DNA from: Gammaproteobacteria bacterium | Lineage (GTDB): Bacteria; Pseudomonadota; Gammaproteobacteria; Pseudomonadales; IMCC2047 | Assembly (NCBI GenBank): GCA_021773395.1 | Contig: JAJFKB010000025.1 | Coordinates: forward strand, 57,420 to 121,419 | Reading direction: 5' to 3' | DNA: 64,000 nt | Shown here: positions 26,355-34,038 of the stretch, one piece after another | How the letters are laid out: every line of letters starts with the position of its first letter | Position numbering within the stretch: the stretch's first letter is position 1 | Notes under the pieces: generated by a model | Seen by the model: the letters and a program-made list of their open reading frames with translations, nothing else | What the model was told of the DNA's origin: nothing | Database searches by the model: none | Translations under genes and position numbers: made by a program

Positions 26355-26382
26355 AAAGGGCGGCTTGAGCTGCCCTTTTTTT
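26355..26382 (+). terminator. Terminator between the coxGL fusion and coxD
   Basis: AAAGGGC with GCCCTTT (26355-26361 / 26372-26378), continued inward by GC-TTGA-GC, followed by TTTT and GTG. It could separate the structural genes from coxD-coxE, for which TATAAT at 26431-26436 is a candidate -10. Confidence 0.7.
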
Positions 26383-26491
26383 GTGTAAATTTAGTGGCCT
26401 GGTTTGGTAACAAACGGCCTCTGAAATACGTATAATTATCGTTAACAAGAACGATTTTTTGAATTTGCTGAAACTAAAAGAGGTAATTGGA

Positions 26492-27433
26492 ATGCGTAGT
26501 GGTAGCCCGTTATTTGACTCTATCGAGGACATAGAACATAAATTTGCTGACCAGGGATATATCACTGATCGGATGTTGGCTACCACTGTCTATCTTTCCA
26601 TCGTCCTGGGAAAACCAGTCTTCCTCGAGGGTGAACCAGGGGTTGGTAAAACAGAAATTGCCAAAGTGATGGCGAAAGTACTGGGATCAGAGCTGATTCG
26701 CCTGCAGTGTTACGAGGGATTGGATACCCATACTGCGCTGTATGAATGGAACTATCCGAGGCAGATGTTGGAAGTCAGGCTGCAGGAAGCCAGGGGAGTA
26801 GAAAAAGATCAGATTGGACGTAATATTTTTAGTGAGGAGTTTTTGCTGAAAAGGCCTCTATTGAGCGCGATACAGGCTGAAGGTGACGTTCCACCGGTAC
26901 TTCTGATTGACGAAATTGACCGCTCCGATGAAGAATTTGAAGCATTTCTGTTAGAGGTATTATCGGACTTTCAGATTACTATTCCGGAAATTGGCACGAT
27001 TAAATCGAAGCAGCGCCCCGTGGTTATTTTAACCTCTAACAGAACACGCGAGTTGCATGACGCACTTAAGCGGCGATGCCTCTATCATTGGATTGATTAT
27101 CCAACCTTCCAAAAGGAAATGCGCATTGTAGAGGCGCGTGTGCCGGGCATTCAGGATCGACTGTCAGGACAAATCTGTCGATTTATGGAGCTGATCCGGC
27201 AGGAAGATCTGTACAAACGCCCCGGCGTGGCTGAAACCATTGATTGGGCGCAGGCTCTGCTTTCCCTGAGTGCGGATGAGTTGGATCCCGACGTAGTCTA
27301 TGCAACCCTGGGCTGTATTCTGAAGTTCAAGGGGGATATAGAGAAGGTGCAGGAGGCTAACTTGAAGCAACTGGTCGATCGCGCACTCATGTCCGATGGC
27401 AATGCCGGGTACAGTTCCGGGCCTGGAAACTAA
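26492..27433 (+). CDS. MoxR-type AAA+ ATPase, CoxD-like
   Basis: 313 aa from the ATG at 26492 (GAGG upstream; an in-frame TTG at 26459 is less likely). Walker A GEPGVGKTEIAKVMAKVL, Walker B VLLIDEIDRSDEEFEAFLLEVL, sensor 1 VVILTSNRTRELHDALKRRCLYHW. CoxD works with CoxE in maturation of the Mo-Cu or Mo active site of CO-dehydrogenase-like enzymes, as a chaperone ATPase. Its place between the large subunit and a CoxE gene supports that role here for a non-CO enzyme. Confidence 0.92.
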   Translation: MRSGSPLFDSIEDIEHKFADQGYITDRMLATTVYLSIVLGKPVFLEGEPGVGKTEIAKVMAKVLGSELIRLQCYEGLDTHTALYEWNYPRQMLEVRLQEARGVEKDQIGRNIFSEEFLLKRPLLSAIQAEGDVPPVLLIDEIDRSDEEFEAFLLEVLSDFQITIPEIGTIKSKQRPVVILTSNRTRELHDALKRRCLYHWIDYPTFQKEMRIVEARVPGIQDRLSGQICRFMELIRQEDLYKRPGVAETIDWAQALLSLSADELDPDVVYATLGCILKFKGDIEKVQEANLKQLVDRALMSDGNAGYSSGPGN

Positions 27434-27444
27434 GAGGCAAACGG

Positions 27445-28626
27445 GTGAGCAATCTAGCCACGCAGCAACAGGTGCAGCATCGTAAATTGCTGATTGATCA
27501 AATGGTGCTTTTTTTTAGAGCCTTGCACCATGCTGGTCTGGCGGTCAATTCAGCCAATTTGATCGACCTGTGTCGTTGCTTTGAATATATCGATATCAGT
27601 AATCGTAACGAATTTTATGCGGCGGCGCGTACTACCATTGTTTCCCATCAGTCAGATATTGCGCGATTTGATGAGATCTTTGAACAATTTTGGCAGCAGC
27701 CGGAAAAAGTGTTGCTCAATGCCAGCGAGGGAGATGAATCCGATTCAGTGGAAGGTAATGAAGAGGAGGATGATAAGGCTAAGGTAAAACAGGAGCAGCA
27801 GGCGGACGATGATGAGGGTGATGACGTGGCGGCCCACGATACGCTTTCTGAGCTGGCCTATAGTGCCGATGAGTTTCTGATGCAAAAGGATTTGAGTGAA
27901 ATGTCTGCGGTAGAGGTTGAGCGTGCAAGGGAGCTCATCAAGGAATTTATTTCCATCATTGCCAATTATAAAAGCCGTCGATATGTCGCCAATAAAAAGC
28001 GGGCGCGACTGGATTTTCGCAGGATGATGCGGCGCAATGCGATGTTTGAGCAGTCTGGAATATTTATGGCTTATAAGTCGCGCCGCATTAAGAAAACCAA
28101 ACTGGTGTTGCTCTGTGATGTCAGCGGTTCCATGGAGCGCTATAGCAGTTTTTTTATCGAATTTATCTATGCGTTAAGGGCGGAGCTGCCGGATACCGAA
28201 GTGGGGGTGTTTTCAACCCGAATGACAATGATATCGGAGCAGCTGCAAGCTAAAAGTGTTGAGGAGTCGTTAGCCCAGGTTTCGGAGCAGGTGCATGATT
28301 GGGCCGGCGGTACCAATATCGGTGGCTGTTTGCGCGAATTTAATGACAGATTTGCACGGGAGATGTTGCACTCTCGCTCTGTGGTGATTATTCTGAGTGA
28401 CGGTTGGGATCGTGGAGATGCCTATTTGATGAGGGAGGAAATGGAACATCTGCATAGTCGGGTACACAAATTGCTCTGGCTAAATCCCTTGTTGGGTGCT
28501 GCTGATTACCAGCCAATTTGCAGGGGTATGCAAACAGCCCTGCCATATTTAGATTATTTTCTTCCAGTACATAATCTGGAGAGCCTTGCGCAGTTGGCCA
28601 GGACTCTTCGCACCGTTTGGCGTTAA
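27445..28626 (+). CDS. VWA domain protein, CoxE-like
   Basis: 393 aa starting at GTG 27445 (GAGG seven bases upstream). N-terminal helical region, an acidic low-complexity stretch (about residues 100-130), then the CoxE VWA domain with a MIDAS-type DVSGSMERYSSFFIEFIYALR, AGGTNIGGCLREFND and SDGWDRGD. Partner of the MoxR-type ATPase, from which it is separated by 11 bp. Expected to act in cofactor insertion into the molybdenum hydroxylase. Confidence 0.92.
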   Translation: MSNLATQQQVQHRKLLIDQMVLFFRALHHAGLAVNSANLIDLCRCFEYIDISNRNEFYAAARTTIVSHQSDIARFDEIFEQFWQQPEKVLLNASEGDESDSVEGNEEEDDKAKVKQEQQADDDEGDDVAAHDTLSELAYSADEFLMQKDLSEMSAVEVERARELIKEFISIIANYKSRRYVANKKRARLDFRRMMRRNAMFEQSGIFMAYKSRRIKKTKLVLLCDVSGSMERYSSFFIEFIYALRAELPDTEVGVFSTRMTMISEQLQAKSVEESLAQVSEQVHDWAGGTNIGGCLREFNDRFAREMLHSRSVVIILSDGWDRGDAYLMREEMEHLHSRVHKLLWLNPLLGAADYQPICRGMQTALPYLDYFLPVHNLESLAQLARTLRTVWR

Positions 28627-28633
28627 GGAATTT

Positions 28634-29611
28634 ATGGCGGCAGTCAAGAAACCTTCTACAGCTCAAAAAGAATCGAACGCGGTACAACAGCGTCAGGCAG
28701 AGGTCTATCACGCTACCTTCGTCGCTGATGATACTCGGCCCCACATGTCGAACGCAGACGGTGGCAGCTATAAGCAGCTACCGCTTGGTAAACTGAGCGT
28801 TTGTGATATCGTCACTGAGGCTTTAACAGTCCACCGTTTACCTGAAGATATTATCCAGGATTCGGTCGATGACTATTTCCTCACCACCCAGTTGGAAGGG
28901 ACGGCACTGGTCAGCCAGGGGGATACTGAGTTCAGTCAGGGGCCTGGAGATCTTGCAGTGATGGCGGGGGGATTACCCTATTCCATCGAATACCCTGAAC
29001 ACGCACGCCGTTTAATTCTGCGTATTCCACACCGGGTATTTCATGAGCGCATCCTGAGCAAGGATGAGTGTGACTTTCATGCACAATTGCTGCAAGGTGG
29101 TGGCCTGGTTTCTATCGTTACTGATATGCTGAAGGCCTTGATATTGGGCGCTGGGGAGCTAAGCGAAACCGAGCAGCACACCCTGGCTGAAAGTTTTTTG
29201 GAGCTGGCGGCGGCTGTTATTCGGTCCAATCTTCAGGGCAATAATCCTCAAGTATCACAACAATCAGCACTGTTCCGCCGAATTCTTGCCCATATGGAAG
29301 AGCAGTATTGTGACTGTACTGTAACACCCGAAAAAATCGCCGATGCAAATGGTATTTCCACGCGTTATTTGCATAGTCTGTTTCAAAATTCAGGAACCAC
29401 CGTTGGCAAATGGATTCGAGAGCGCCGTTTAAAAGCGACACGCGAAGATCTGCTTGATCCGTCAATGACAACGCAGAGGGTCAGTGAAATATCCTTCCGT
29501 CGAGGTTTTAATGATTCTGCTCATTTCAGCAGAGTGTTCAGGGAACGGTTTGGTATCTCGCCAAGCGAATTAAGAGCAAAGGTGGCTGAAAAATCGATTG
29601 AGGAAAACTGA
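28634..29611 (+). CDS. AraC family transcriptional regulator (second, at the end of the Cox-like cluster)
   Basis: 325 aa from the ATG at 28634, seven bases after the coxE stop, with AAGGAA upstream. N-terminal AraC-binding-like domain (VCDIVTEALTVHRLPEDI, EGTALVSQGD, PGDLAVMAGGLPYSIEYPEHARRLIL in blocks) and C-terminal helix-turn-helix pair (VTPEKIADANGISTRYLHSLF, VSEISFRRGFNDSAHFSRVF with RFGISPSELR). Part of the coxDE transcript by spacing. Having two AraC genes bracket one enzyme cluster suggests substrate-responsive control. Confidence 0.9.
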   Translation: MAAVKKPSTAQKESNAVQQRQAEVYHATFVADDTRPHMSNADGGSYKQLPLGKLSVCDIVTEALTVHRLPEDIIQDSVDDYFLTTQLEGTALVSQGDTEFSQGPGDLAVMAGGLPYSIEYPEHARRLILRIPHRVFHERILSKDECDFHAQLLQGGGLVSIVTDMLKALILGAGELSETEQHTLAESFLELAAAVIRSNLQGNNPQVSQQSALFRRILAHMEEQYCDCTVTPEKIADANGISTRYLHSLFQNSGTTVGKWIRERRLKATREDLLDPSMTTQRVSEISFRRGFNDSAHFSRVFRERFGISPSELRAKVAEKSIEEN

Positions 29612-29683
29612 AGAAGCGTTGGGATAATAAGTTAGCTTTGGTCTGACAAGAGTAGTTGAGAATCATAGTTGAAGAGGGAACTC

Positions 29684-30301
29684 ATGATGAAGCGATTAAT
29701 TGTTCAGTTGTTTTTGGTTGCGGTTTTTTCCGAATCTGTCTTAGCCGCAGATTCAAATCTGTATCTGGGTGTGGGCTATGGTCAGGCAGATTATGAAGGC
29801 AAAACGATTGGGAATATAGCGTTTGAGTCTGGTCAGAAACTGGAGGACAACGCGCAATTTGCCGAAATTTATTTAGGGTTTCAAGTGAGCAAGCACCTGG
29901 CGCTCGAGTTGGGATATGCTGATTTCGGTGAAGTCGAGGAAACCTACCGTCTTAATCCCGATGTCGTATTTATTGTGTCACCCAATGACACGGAAGAGGT
30001 GGATGCGAAGAGATTGTCGATCAGCACGTTATTGCAGTATCCGGCGACGGATAACTTGAGTCTCTATGTGATGGTTGGTTATGCGTATTTTGATATTGAA
30101 CGCAAACAGTCGGGTGGCTTTAGTCCATCCTCCGGTGGATTGAGCCTGTCCGATTCTGACCACGAGGATGGAATACTCTATGGCTTTGGCGCGCGGTATG
30201 CGCTTAGTGATCGATTTGCGTTCAGGCTGCAGTGGGCCGATGCAAACACGGATGGCCTGGATGCGCAGACTTTGGGGTTTTCGCTCGAAGTAAAATATTA
30301 G
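29684..30301 (+). CDS. Outer-membrane beta-barrel protein, OmpA-like
   Basis: About 205 aa from the ATG at 29684 or 29687, AGAGGG upstream. Signal peptide ending SVLAADS. Eight-strand barrel character: NLYLGVGYGQADYEG, FAEIYLGFQVSKHLALELGYADFGE, LYVMVGYAYFDIE, ILYGFGARYALSDRFAFRLQWADANT, and a terminal aromatic FSLEVKY typical of BAM-recognised porins. No peptidoglycan domain. Follows the AraC gene by 72 bp; a link to the Cox-like enzyme is possible but not shown. Confidence 0.85.
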   Translation: MMKRLIVQLFLVAVFSESVLAADSNLYLGVGYGQADYEGKTIGNIAFESGQKLEDNAQFAEIYLGFQVSKHLALELGYADFGEVEETYRLNPDVVFIVSPNDTEEVDAKRLSISTLLQYPATDNLSLYVMVGYAYFDIERKQSGGFSPSSGGLSLSDSDHEDGILYGFGARYALSDRFAFRLQWADANTDGLDAQTLGFSLEVKY

Positions 30302-30383
30302 TGTTAATAGGCCGGATGTAAGAGTGCAATCGAACCCATATGTTGTTTATGACTTGGCAAACGGGCGGTGTCCATAGAAGAGG

Positions 30384-30406
30384 TTCCATGGAATAATTCC
30401 ATGGAA
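30384..30406. repeat. 23-bp perfect odd palindrome
   Basis: Two TTCCATGGAA units joined by TAA, symmetric about base 30395. It lies across two candidate ATG starts (30388 and 30401) of the following VOC gene. May be an operator or a structure masking a start; no regulator is known. Confidence 0.4.
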
Positions 30407-30427
30407 AGCAGATCGGGTAGCGATGAG

Positions 30428-30799
30428 ATGAAACCTTCATTTAGTGCCGGGAAAAACATCGCCATTAAGGTTCCAGAGCACGAGTTTATGGCAACTGTTA
30501 CGTTTTATAAAGATGTGCTGGGCTTCGAGCAGTTATCGGAAGGTGGCGTGAGCGGTTCGAATGTCACCTTCCGATTTGGCGATATGAGATTATGGATAGA
30601 TAAAGCGGATGGTCTCAGTCAGGCTGAAATTTGGCTGGAAATTAACACAGACGACTCGCAGGCTGCGGCCGAATACATGCTGAGACAGGGTTGTTCTCTT
30701 AGAGCCGGAATAGAGCCGCTTGCTGAATCTACCAATGCATTCTGGGTAAGTAGCCCGTCAAATATCATTCATCTAATTAATGAGGATGAAACCTGGTAA
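30428..30799 (+). CDS. VOC/glyoxalase-fold protein
   Basis: 123 aa from the ATG at 30428; an ATG at 30401 and a GTG at 30368 are other possible starts, and none has a strong ribosome site. The beta-alpha-beta-beta-beta pattern of the vicinal-oxygen-chelate fold shows in KNIAIKVPEHEFMATVTFYKDVLGFEQLSE, NVTFRFGDMRLWID and EIWLEINTDDSQAAAEYM. A metal-binding histidine in the first strand is not present, so catalytic function is doubtful. Stand-alone gene. Confidence 0.7.
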   Translation: MKPSFSAGKNIAIKVPEHEFMATVTFYKDVLGFEQLSEGGVSGSNVTFRFGDMRLWIDKADGLSQAEIWLEINTDDSQAAAEYMLRQGCSLRAGIEPLAESTNAFWVSSPSNIIHLINEDETW

Positions 30800-30911
30800 T
30801 CACAAACAAGCGGCTGCTGAAGCGGCCCTATCAAGCAGTGCAGCAAAACTATTACTGCAGCAGAGCATTTTCTCAGACATAAAGAAAGAGTTTAAAAACT
30901 GCTTGATGTTA

Positions 30912-30934
30912 CAAATGATAATCATTATCATTTG
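30912..30934. promoter_or_regulatory. Fur box (perfect 23-bp palindrome)
   Basis: Contains ATGATAATCATTATCAT, matching the Fur consensus GATAATGATAATCATTATC closely, symmetric about 30923. The next gene on the plus strand (31129) starts 195 bp downstream; the VOC gene ends upstream, so the site serves the gene at 31129. The identical 23-bp core occurs at 60141-60163. Confidence 0.75.
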
Positions 30935-31021
30935 CGGGAGTTGAATTGCCAGGTTTTTCTGGCATAAGTAGTTAACCTCTAAGTTCATTTAAATGAGAGC
31001 TTTCCCCGGAACTGGATTTAA

Positions 31022-31045
31022 CCAGTCAGTACTCCAGTCAGTACT
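31022..31045 (+). repeat. 12-bp exact tandem duplication
   Basis: CCAGTCAGTACT occurs twice without a gap, between the Fur box and the gene at 31129. It could be a slippage product or paired regulator half-sites. The rest of the 30800-31128 gap shows no gene. Confidence 0.5.
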
Positions 31046-31128
31046 TGGGCTCGCATCCTGTTGTAGCTAATATGACATTGCGAGTTGGGGGAATTCTAAT
31101 ACTGAATAATTGAAAAAATGGAGATTTC

Positions 31129-33135
31129 ATGAAGCCTTTTATCAAGAGCCTTTGCGCCACAATAATTCTTATTCCTGGTTTATCCGTGGCTGGCGCTGCT
31201 CAGGTGACTATTCTGGACGCTACACATGATCCTGCGGGTAATTTTCTGGCCTACACCGAATTTGAATTGTCCGGGGAGCCGTTAGCGGAGTCATTGGGGC
31301 TGGACCTTGATGTATTGGATCCTAATACTGTGAATCAGCCAAGTGTATTTGATTACACCGCAGGTATTGAAAGCTACGAGTACTCTGAGGAAGCTATGTA
31401 CGCGCTGAATTACCAATCGCAGATGGGCCCGCATCTGGTTAATGGTCCACAGCATGGTTCCGGAGCTGGTATTAAAGCGCTGGATCAGCGATTGAACGAA
31501 TTGGCTCATGCTGTGGGCTTTCCGGCGGAGGAAATTCCTTCAAATCTGTACCCGATTTCACTGCCCTATCAAAGGGGTATGCCAAAACTGAGTCTGGTGG
31601 ATGCAGTGACTATTGAAGGTGAGGAGATCAAGGTGCTCAATGCCAGGGGACAAGCATTGACTCAGAAAACGCGAGTCAATAATTACGTTAGTGATTATAA
31701 AAATATGCATTGGGATCGAGACAGTTTTTCCAAGGTGATTAACCCGGCCGCGGTGGGAGGCATACTCCTGAAAGAGGTGATGTGGTCTCAGGATTTCCTG
31801 GGCGGAATGCATGACGCAAAAACAGACGAAGAACTTGAAGCGCAATCTTCAACGATGGATCACAGTGGTAAGTATCGATTGGGCGTATCGGCGGCAGATG
31901 GGTTTCAGGGGATGCTGCTCACAGAGATTTCTCTGGACAAGATGTTGATGCTTCAGGACATGCTGGGCTATGACGGAAATCGGCTCGGGGTAAAGATAGC
32001 ACCCGATTATGATGCGAAAAGAAAACCGGTATGGTTTGCACATCAGGTTGCAGTTTTAGAGAAAAAGCGCAATGGTGTTAACGCTCTGGGCCAACTATCA
32101 GTGATCGACGGTCGCTCAACTTTGCGAGATACCTGGATGCTGCTCTGGCCTGCCAGCGAATTTTTTGCCTTTAGTGATCAGCGAATCGAAAATACTGCAC
32201 AGAACCCGGCATTTAACGCGGTGTTTGATGGAGCACCCTTTGCTGCCGCTCCGGAAGTGAATAAAGATTCCCAGGCAAATAATGATGTGCCGGGAGTAGA
32301 CGCCTTCTCGTTGTCCGCAAATTTAAGCAATATGCTGTTTCAGAATATCGATACCCTGCATTTCAATCAACAGGCTGGCACTTTCGTTGATACCTTTATG
32401 GACGGTAAACAGGGGAGTCGTGTTAGCAGTTTTGATGCGGCGTACAGTTTGGCAGCACTATCGATTTTTCAACGTGCCCAGGATGCGCTACCGGTAGGTT
32501 ATGCCGCTGGCGATACGGGCGACCTTAATTTGCGCACAGATGCTGGGAAAAGAGCGTTTGCCATGATCACAGCGCAGGCGGATTACCTGTTAACGAATGC
32601 TATCGATAGCAGAGGGCTGGTATTTGATGCAACTGAGCTGGGTAAGAAAGCGATTGGAAGCCAGTCTCTGGCCACGCAATTTGCAGTGATACGAGGGTTG
32701 ATTGCTGCCGGGTCGGCGACTCAATCACCAGCCTATCTCGATGCGGCAAAAAAGATTTATCTAGCCGTCGAAGAGCATCTCTACGATGCGCAACTGGGAA
32801 CCTGGTCTGATCATCCGGGTATGGCGGCTGAGTTCACACCCTGGACGGCTGCTGCGATTTCCGGCGGGCTGCGAAAAGTGATGTTGCATCTGGCTAATCA
32901 GGAGGGCGAACATGAGCCGGCGCTGGAACTGCGACATCTAGCCAAGCGCTACTCGGACTGGTTCAAGATCACGGTTAATGGCGCATTACAATTAGCGGAG
33001 CCGGATGGAGATACTGGTGAGAACAGGCTTGAAGACTTGAATGAAAATGATTCTGATGCAGATGGCGTTTTATCAATAACCGGTGCAGGTTATGCACCTG
33101 TAATGGCCAACAGAGTTCGTTTGAGTCTCGAATAG
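31129..33135 (+). CDS. Secreted protein of unknown function with helical-repeat C-terminal domain, Fur-box controlled
   Basis: 668 aa. Signal peptide (FIKSLCATIILIPGLSVAGA|AQ). I do not recognise a family. The central region is mixed alpha/beta; residues about 430-620 have repeated amphipathic helices (SFDAAYSLAALSIFQRAQDALP, AFAMITAQADYLLTNAI, LATQFAVIRGLIAAGSATQS, YLDAAKKIYLAVEEHLYDAQLG) like an alpha/alpha-toroid. The C-terminus has DLNENDSDADGV, a calcium-loop-like pattern. No CxxCH. GGAG precedes the ATG. With a perfect Fur box 195 bp upstream it is expected to be made under iron limitation. Its partners may be the b-type and c-type cytochromes that follow. Confidence 0.7.
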   Translation: MKPFIKSLCATIILIPGLSVAGAAQVTILDATHDPAGNFLAYTEFELSGEPLAESLGLDLDVLDPNTVNQPSVFDYTAGIESYEYSEEAMYALNYQSQMGPHLVNGPQHGSGAGIKALDQRLNELAHAVGFPAEEIPSNLYPISLPYQRGMPKLSLVDAVTIEGEEIKVLNARGQALTQKTRVNNYVSDYKNMHWDRDSFSKVINPAAVGGILLKEVMWSQDFLGGMHDAKTDEELEAQSSTMDHSGKYRLGVSAADGFQGMLLTEISLDKMLMLQDMLGYDGNRLGVKIAPDYDAKRKPVWFAHQVAVLEKKRNGVNALGQLSVIDGRSTLRDTWMLLWPASEFFAFSDQRIENTAQNPAFNAVFDGAPFAAAPEVNKDSQANNDVPGVDAFSLSANLSNMLFQNIDTLHFNQQAGTFVDTFMDGKQGSRVSSFDAAYSLAALSIFQRAQDALPVGYAAGDTGDLNLRTDAGKRAFAMITAQADYLLTNAIDSRGLVFDATELGKKAIGSQSLATQFAVIRGLIAAGSATQSPAYLDAAKKIYLAVEEHLYDAQLGTWSDHPGMAAEFTPWTAAAISGGLRKVMLHLANQEGEHEPALELRHLAKRYSDWFKITVNGALQLAEPDGDTGENRLEDLNENDSDADGVLSITGAGYAPVMANRVRLSLE

Positions 33136-33245
33136 ACCTGTTGCATACCTCGGTGTAGCACTGCCCTCACTTGAAGCGGGGGCAGCGATTGACTTTACTT
33201 GGGTTCGCTTACCTTGTTTATGTTCTCTCGCTTCATCTCACGCTA

Positions 33246-33285
33246 CTTTGCTTTGCTTTGCTTTGCCTTGCCTTGCTTTACTTTG
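33246..33285 (+). repeat. Pentanucleotide tandem repeat (CTTTG)8, imperfect
   Basis: Eight consecutive 5-bp units: four CTTTG, two CCTTG, one CTTTA, one CTTTG. It lies in the 33136-33505 gap, about 160 bp before a Fur-box-like site and 220 bp before the b-type cytochrome gene. The surrounding CT-rich sequence (33225-33320) is also low complexity. Open frames across it are not genes. Confidence 0.75.
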
Positions 33286-33444
33286 CGTCACCTCGCTTTG
33301 CTTTAACTCACCACATTTCACTGCGTCTATGGGGTTGCCAATTTTTTGAACAGCTGATTTGAGGATATTTTGGCTTGCCTGTCCGGTGGGGGGATTGGAC
33401 TTGATCTAAATCATATAAAATAAACTGAGGCCGGTATTGCGATT

Positions 33445-33463
33445 GATAGCGATTCTCATTAGC
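33445..33463. promoter_or_regulatory. Fur box candidate upstream of the b-type cytochrome
   Basis: GATAGCGATTCTCATTAGC matches 14 of 19 positions of the Fur consensus. It lies 43 bp before the ATG at 33506, a position suited to repression. Confidence 0.55.
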
Positions 33464-33505
33464 TTTATAATTCTCATTAACTATCCACTCCTAATGGGTT
33501 TTTAA

Positions 33506-33997
33506 ATGTCAGTACGGCAGGCCAACATAGCTTTTGATAACCGTTTACCAATGGGTGGATTGGTGACTCGTTATTTGGACTGGCTGACTTATCATCACCG
33601 CATGGCCGAATGGATGTTGCTGCTACTTTTCTTTACCGGGTTAGTACTTTGGGATCGTATCCCCATGGTGTGGCCGGTTTTTCGGTGGTCATTGATTATT
33701 CACGTCGCGGCGGGATTAATTATTTTCCCTCTCACCACAGGCTTATTTTGGGTGAGCCACCGCAGATTACTGAAATCCAGTAAAAAGCCGTTTTTACGCA
33801 TTACCGGGCAGTTACTTGATTGGTTGCTAAGCGTTTGTTTTTTGAGTGGTCTGATACTTGCCTTTTGGGGGGCTACTGGTAATACGCTGAGCACCTGGGT
33901 GAGCGATATTCACTGGGTCAGTGGTTTACTGATGGGGCCAATGATGGTCAGGCATGCCTGGCGATTTTCCGTATTACGCTTTTTTAAGCGGGGTTAG
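33506..33997 (+). CDS. b-type cytochrome, cytochrome b561-like four-helix membrane protein
   Basis: 163 aa with four hydrophobic helices: MAEWMLLLLFFTGLVLWDR, WSLIIHVAAGLIIFPLTTGLFW, LLDWLLSVCFLSGLILAFWG and HWVSGLLMGPMMVRHAW. Histidines in YHHRMAEW, IIHVAAG, IHWVSG and VRHAW are well placed as heme ligands. It would link the quinone pool to the large multiheme cytochrome encoded 41 bp downstream. Preceded by a Fur-box-like site. Confidence 0.78.
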   Translation: MSVRQANIAFDNRLPMGGLVTRYLDWLTYHHRMAEWMLLLLFFTGLVLWDRIPMVWPVFRWSLIIHVAAGLIIFPLTTGLFWVSHRRLLKSSKKPFLRITGQLLDWLLSVCFLSGLILAFWGATGNTLSTWVSDIHWVSGLLMGPMMVRHAWRFSVLRFFKRG

Positions 33998-34038
33998 TCT
34001 CCGTCCTGGTTGAAATAGGGCTGGCCAAGTGTTCAAAT

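Noticed and set aside
33171-33362. 63-codon frame with Leu/Ala/Phe-rich hydrophobic translation
   Set aside because: Runs across the CTTTG repeat; hydrophobicity comes from the T-rich repeat and there is no conserved pattern.
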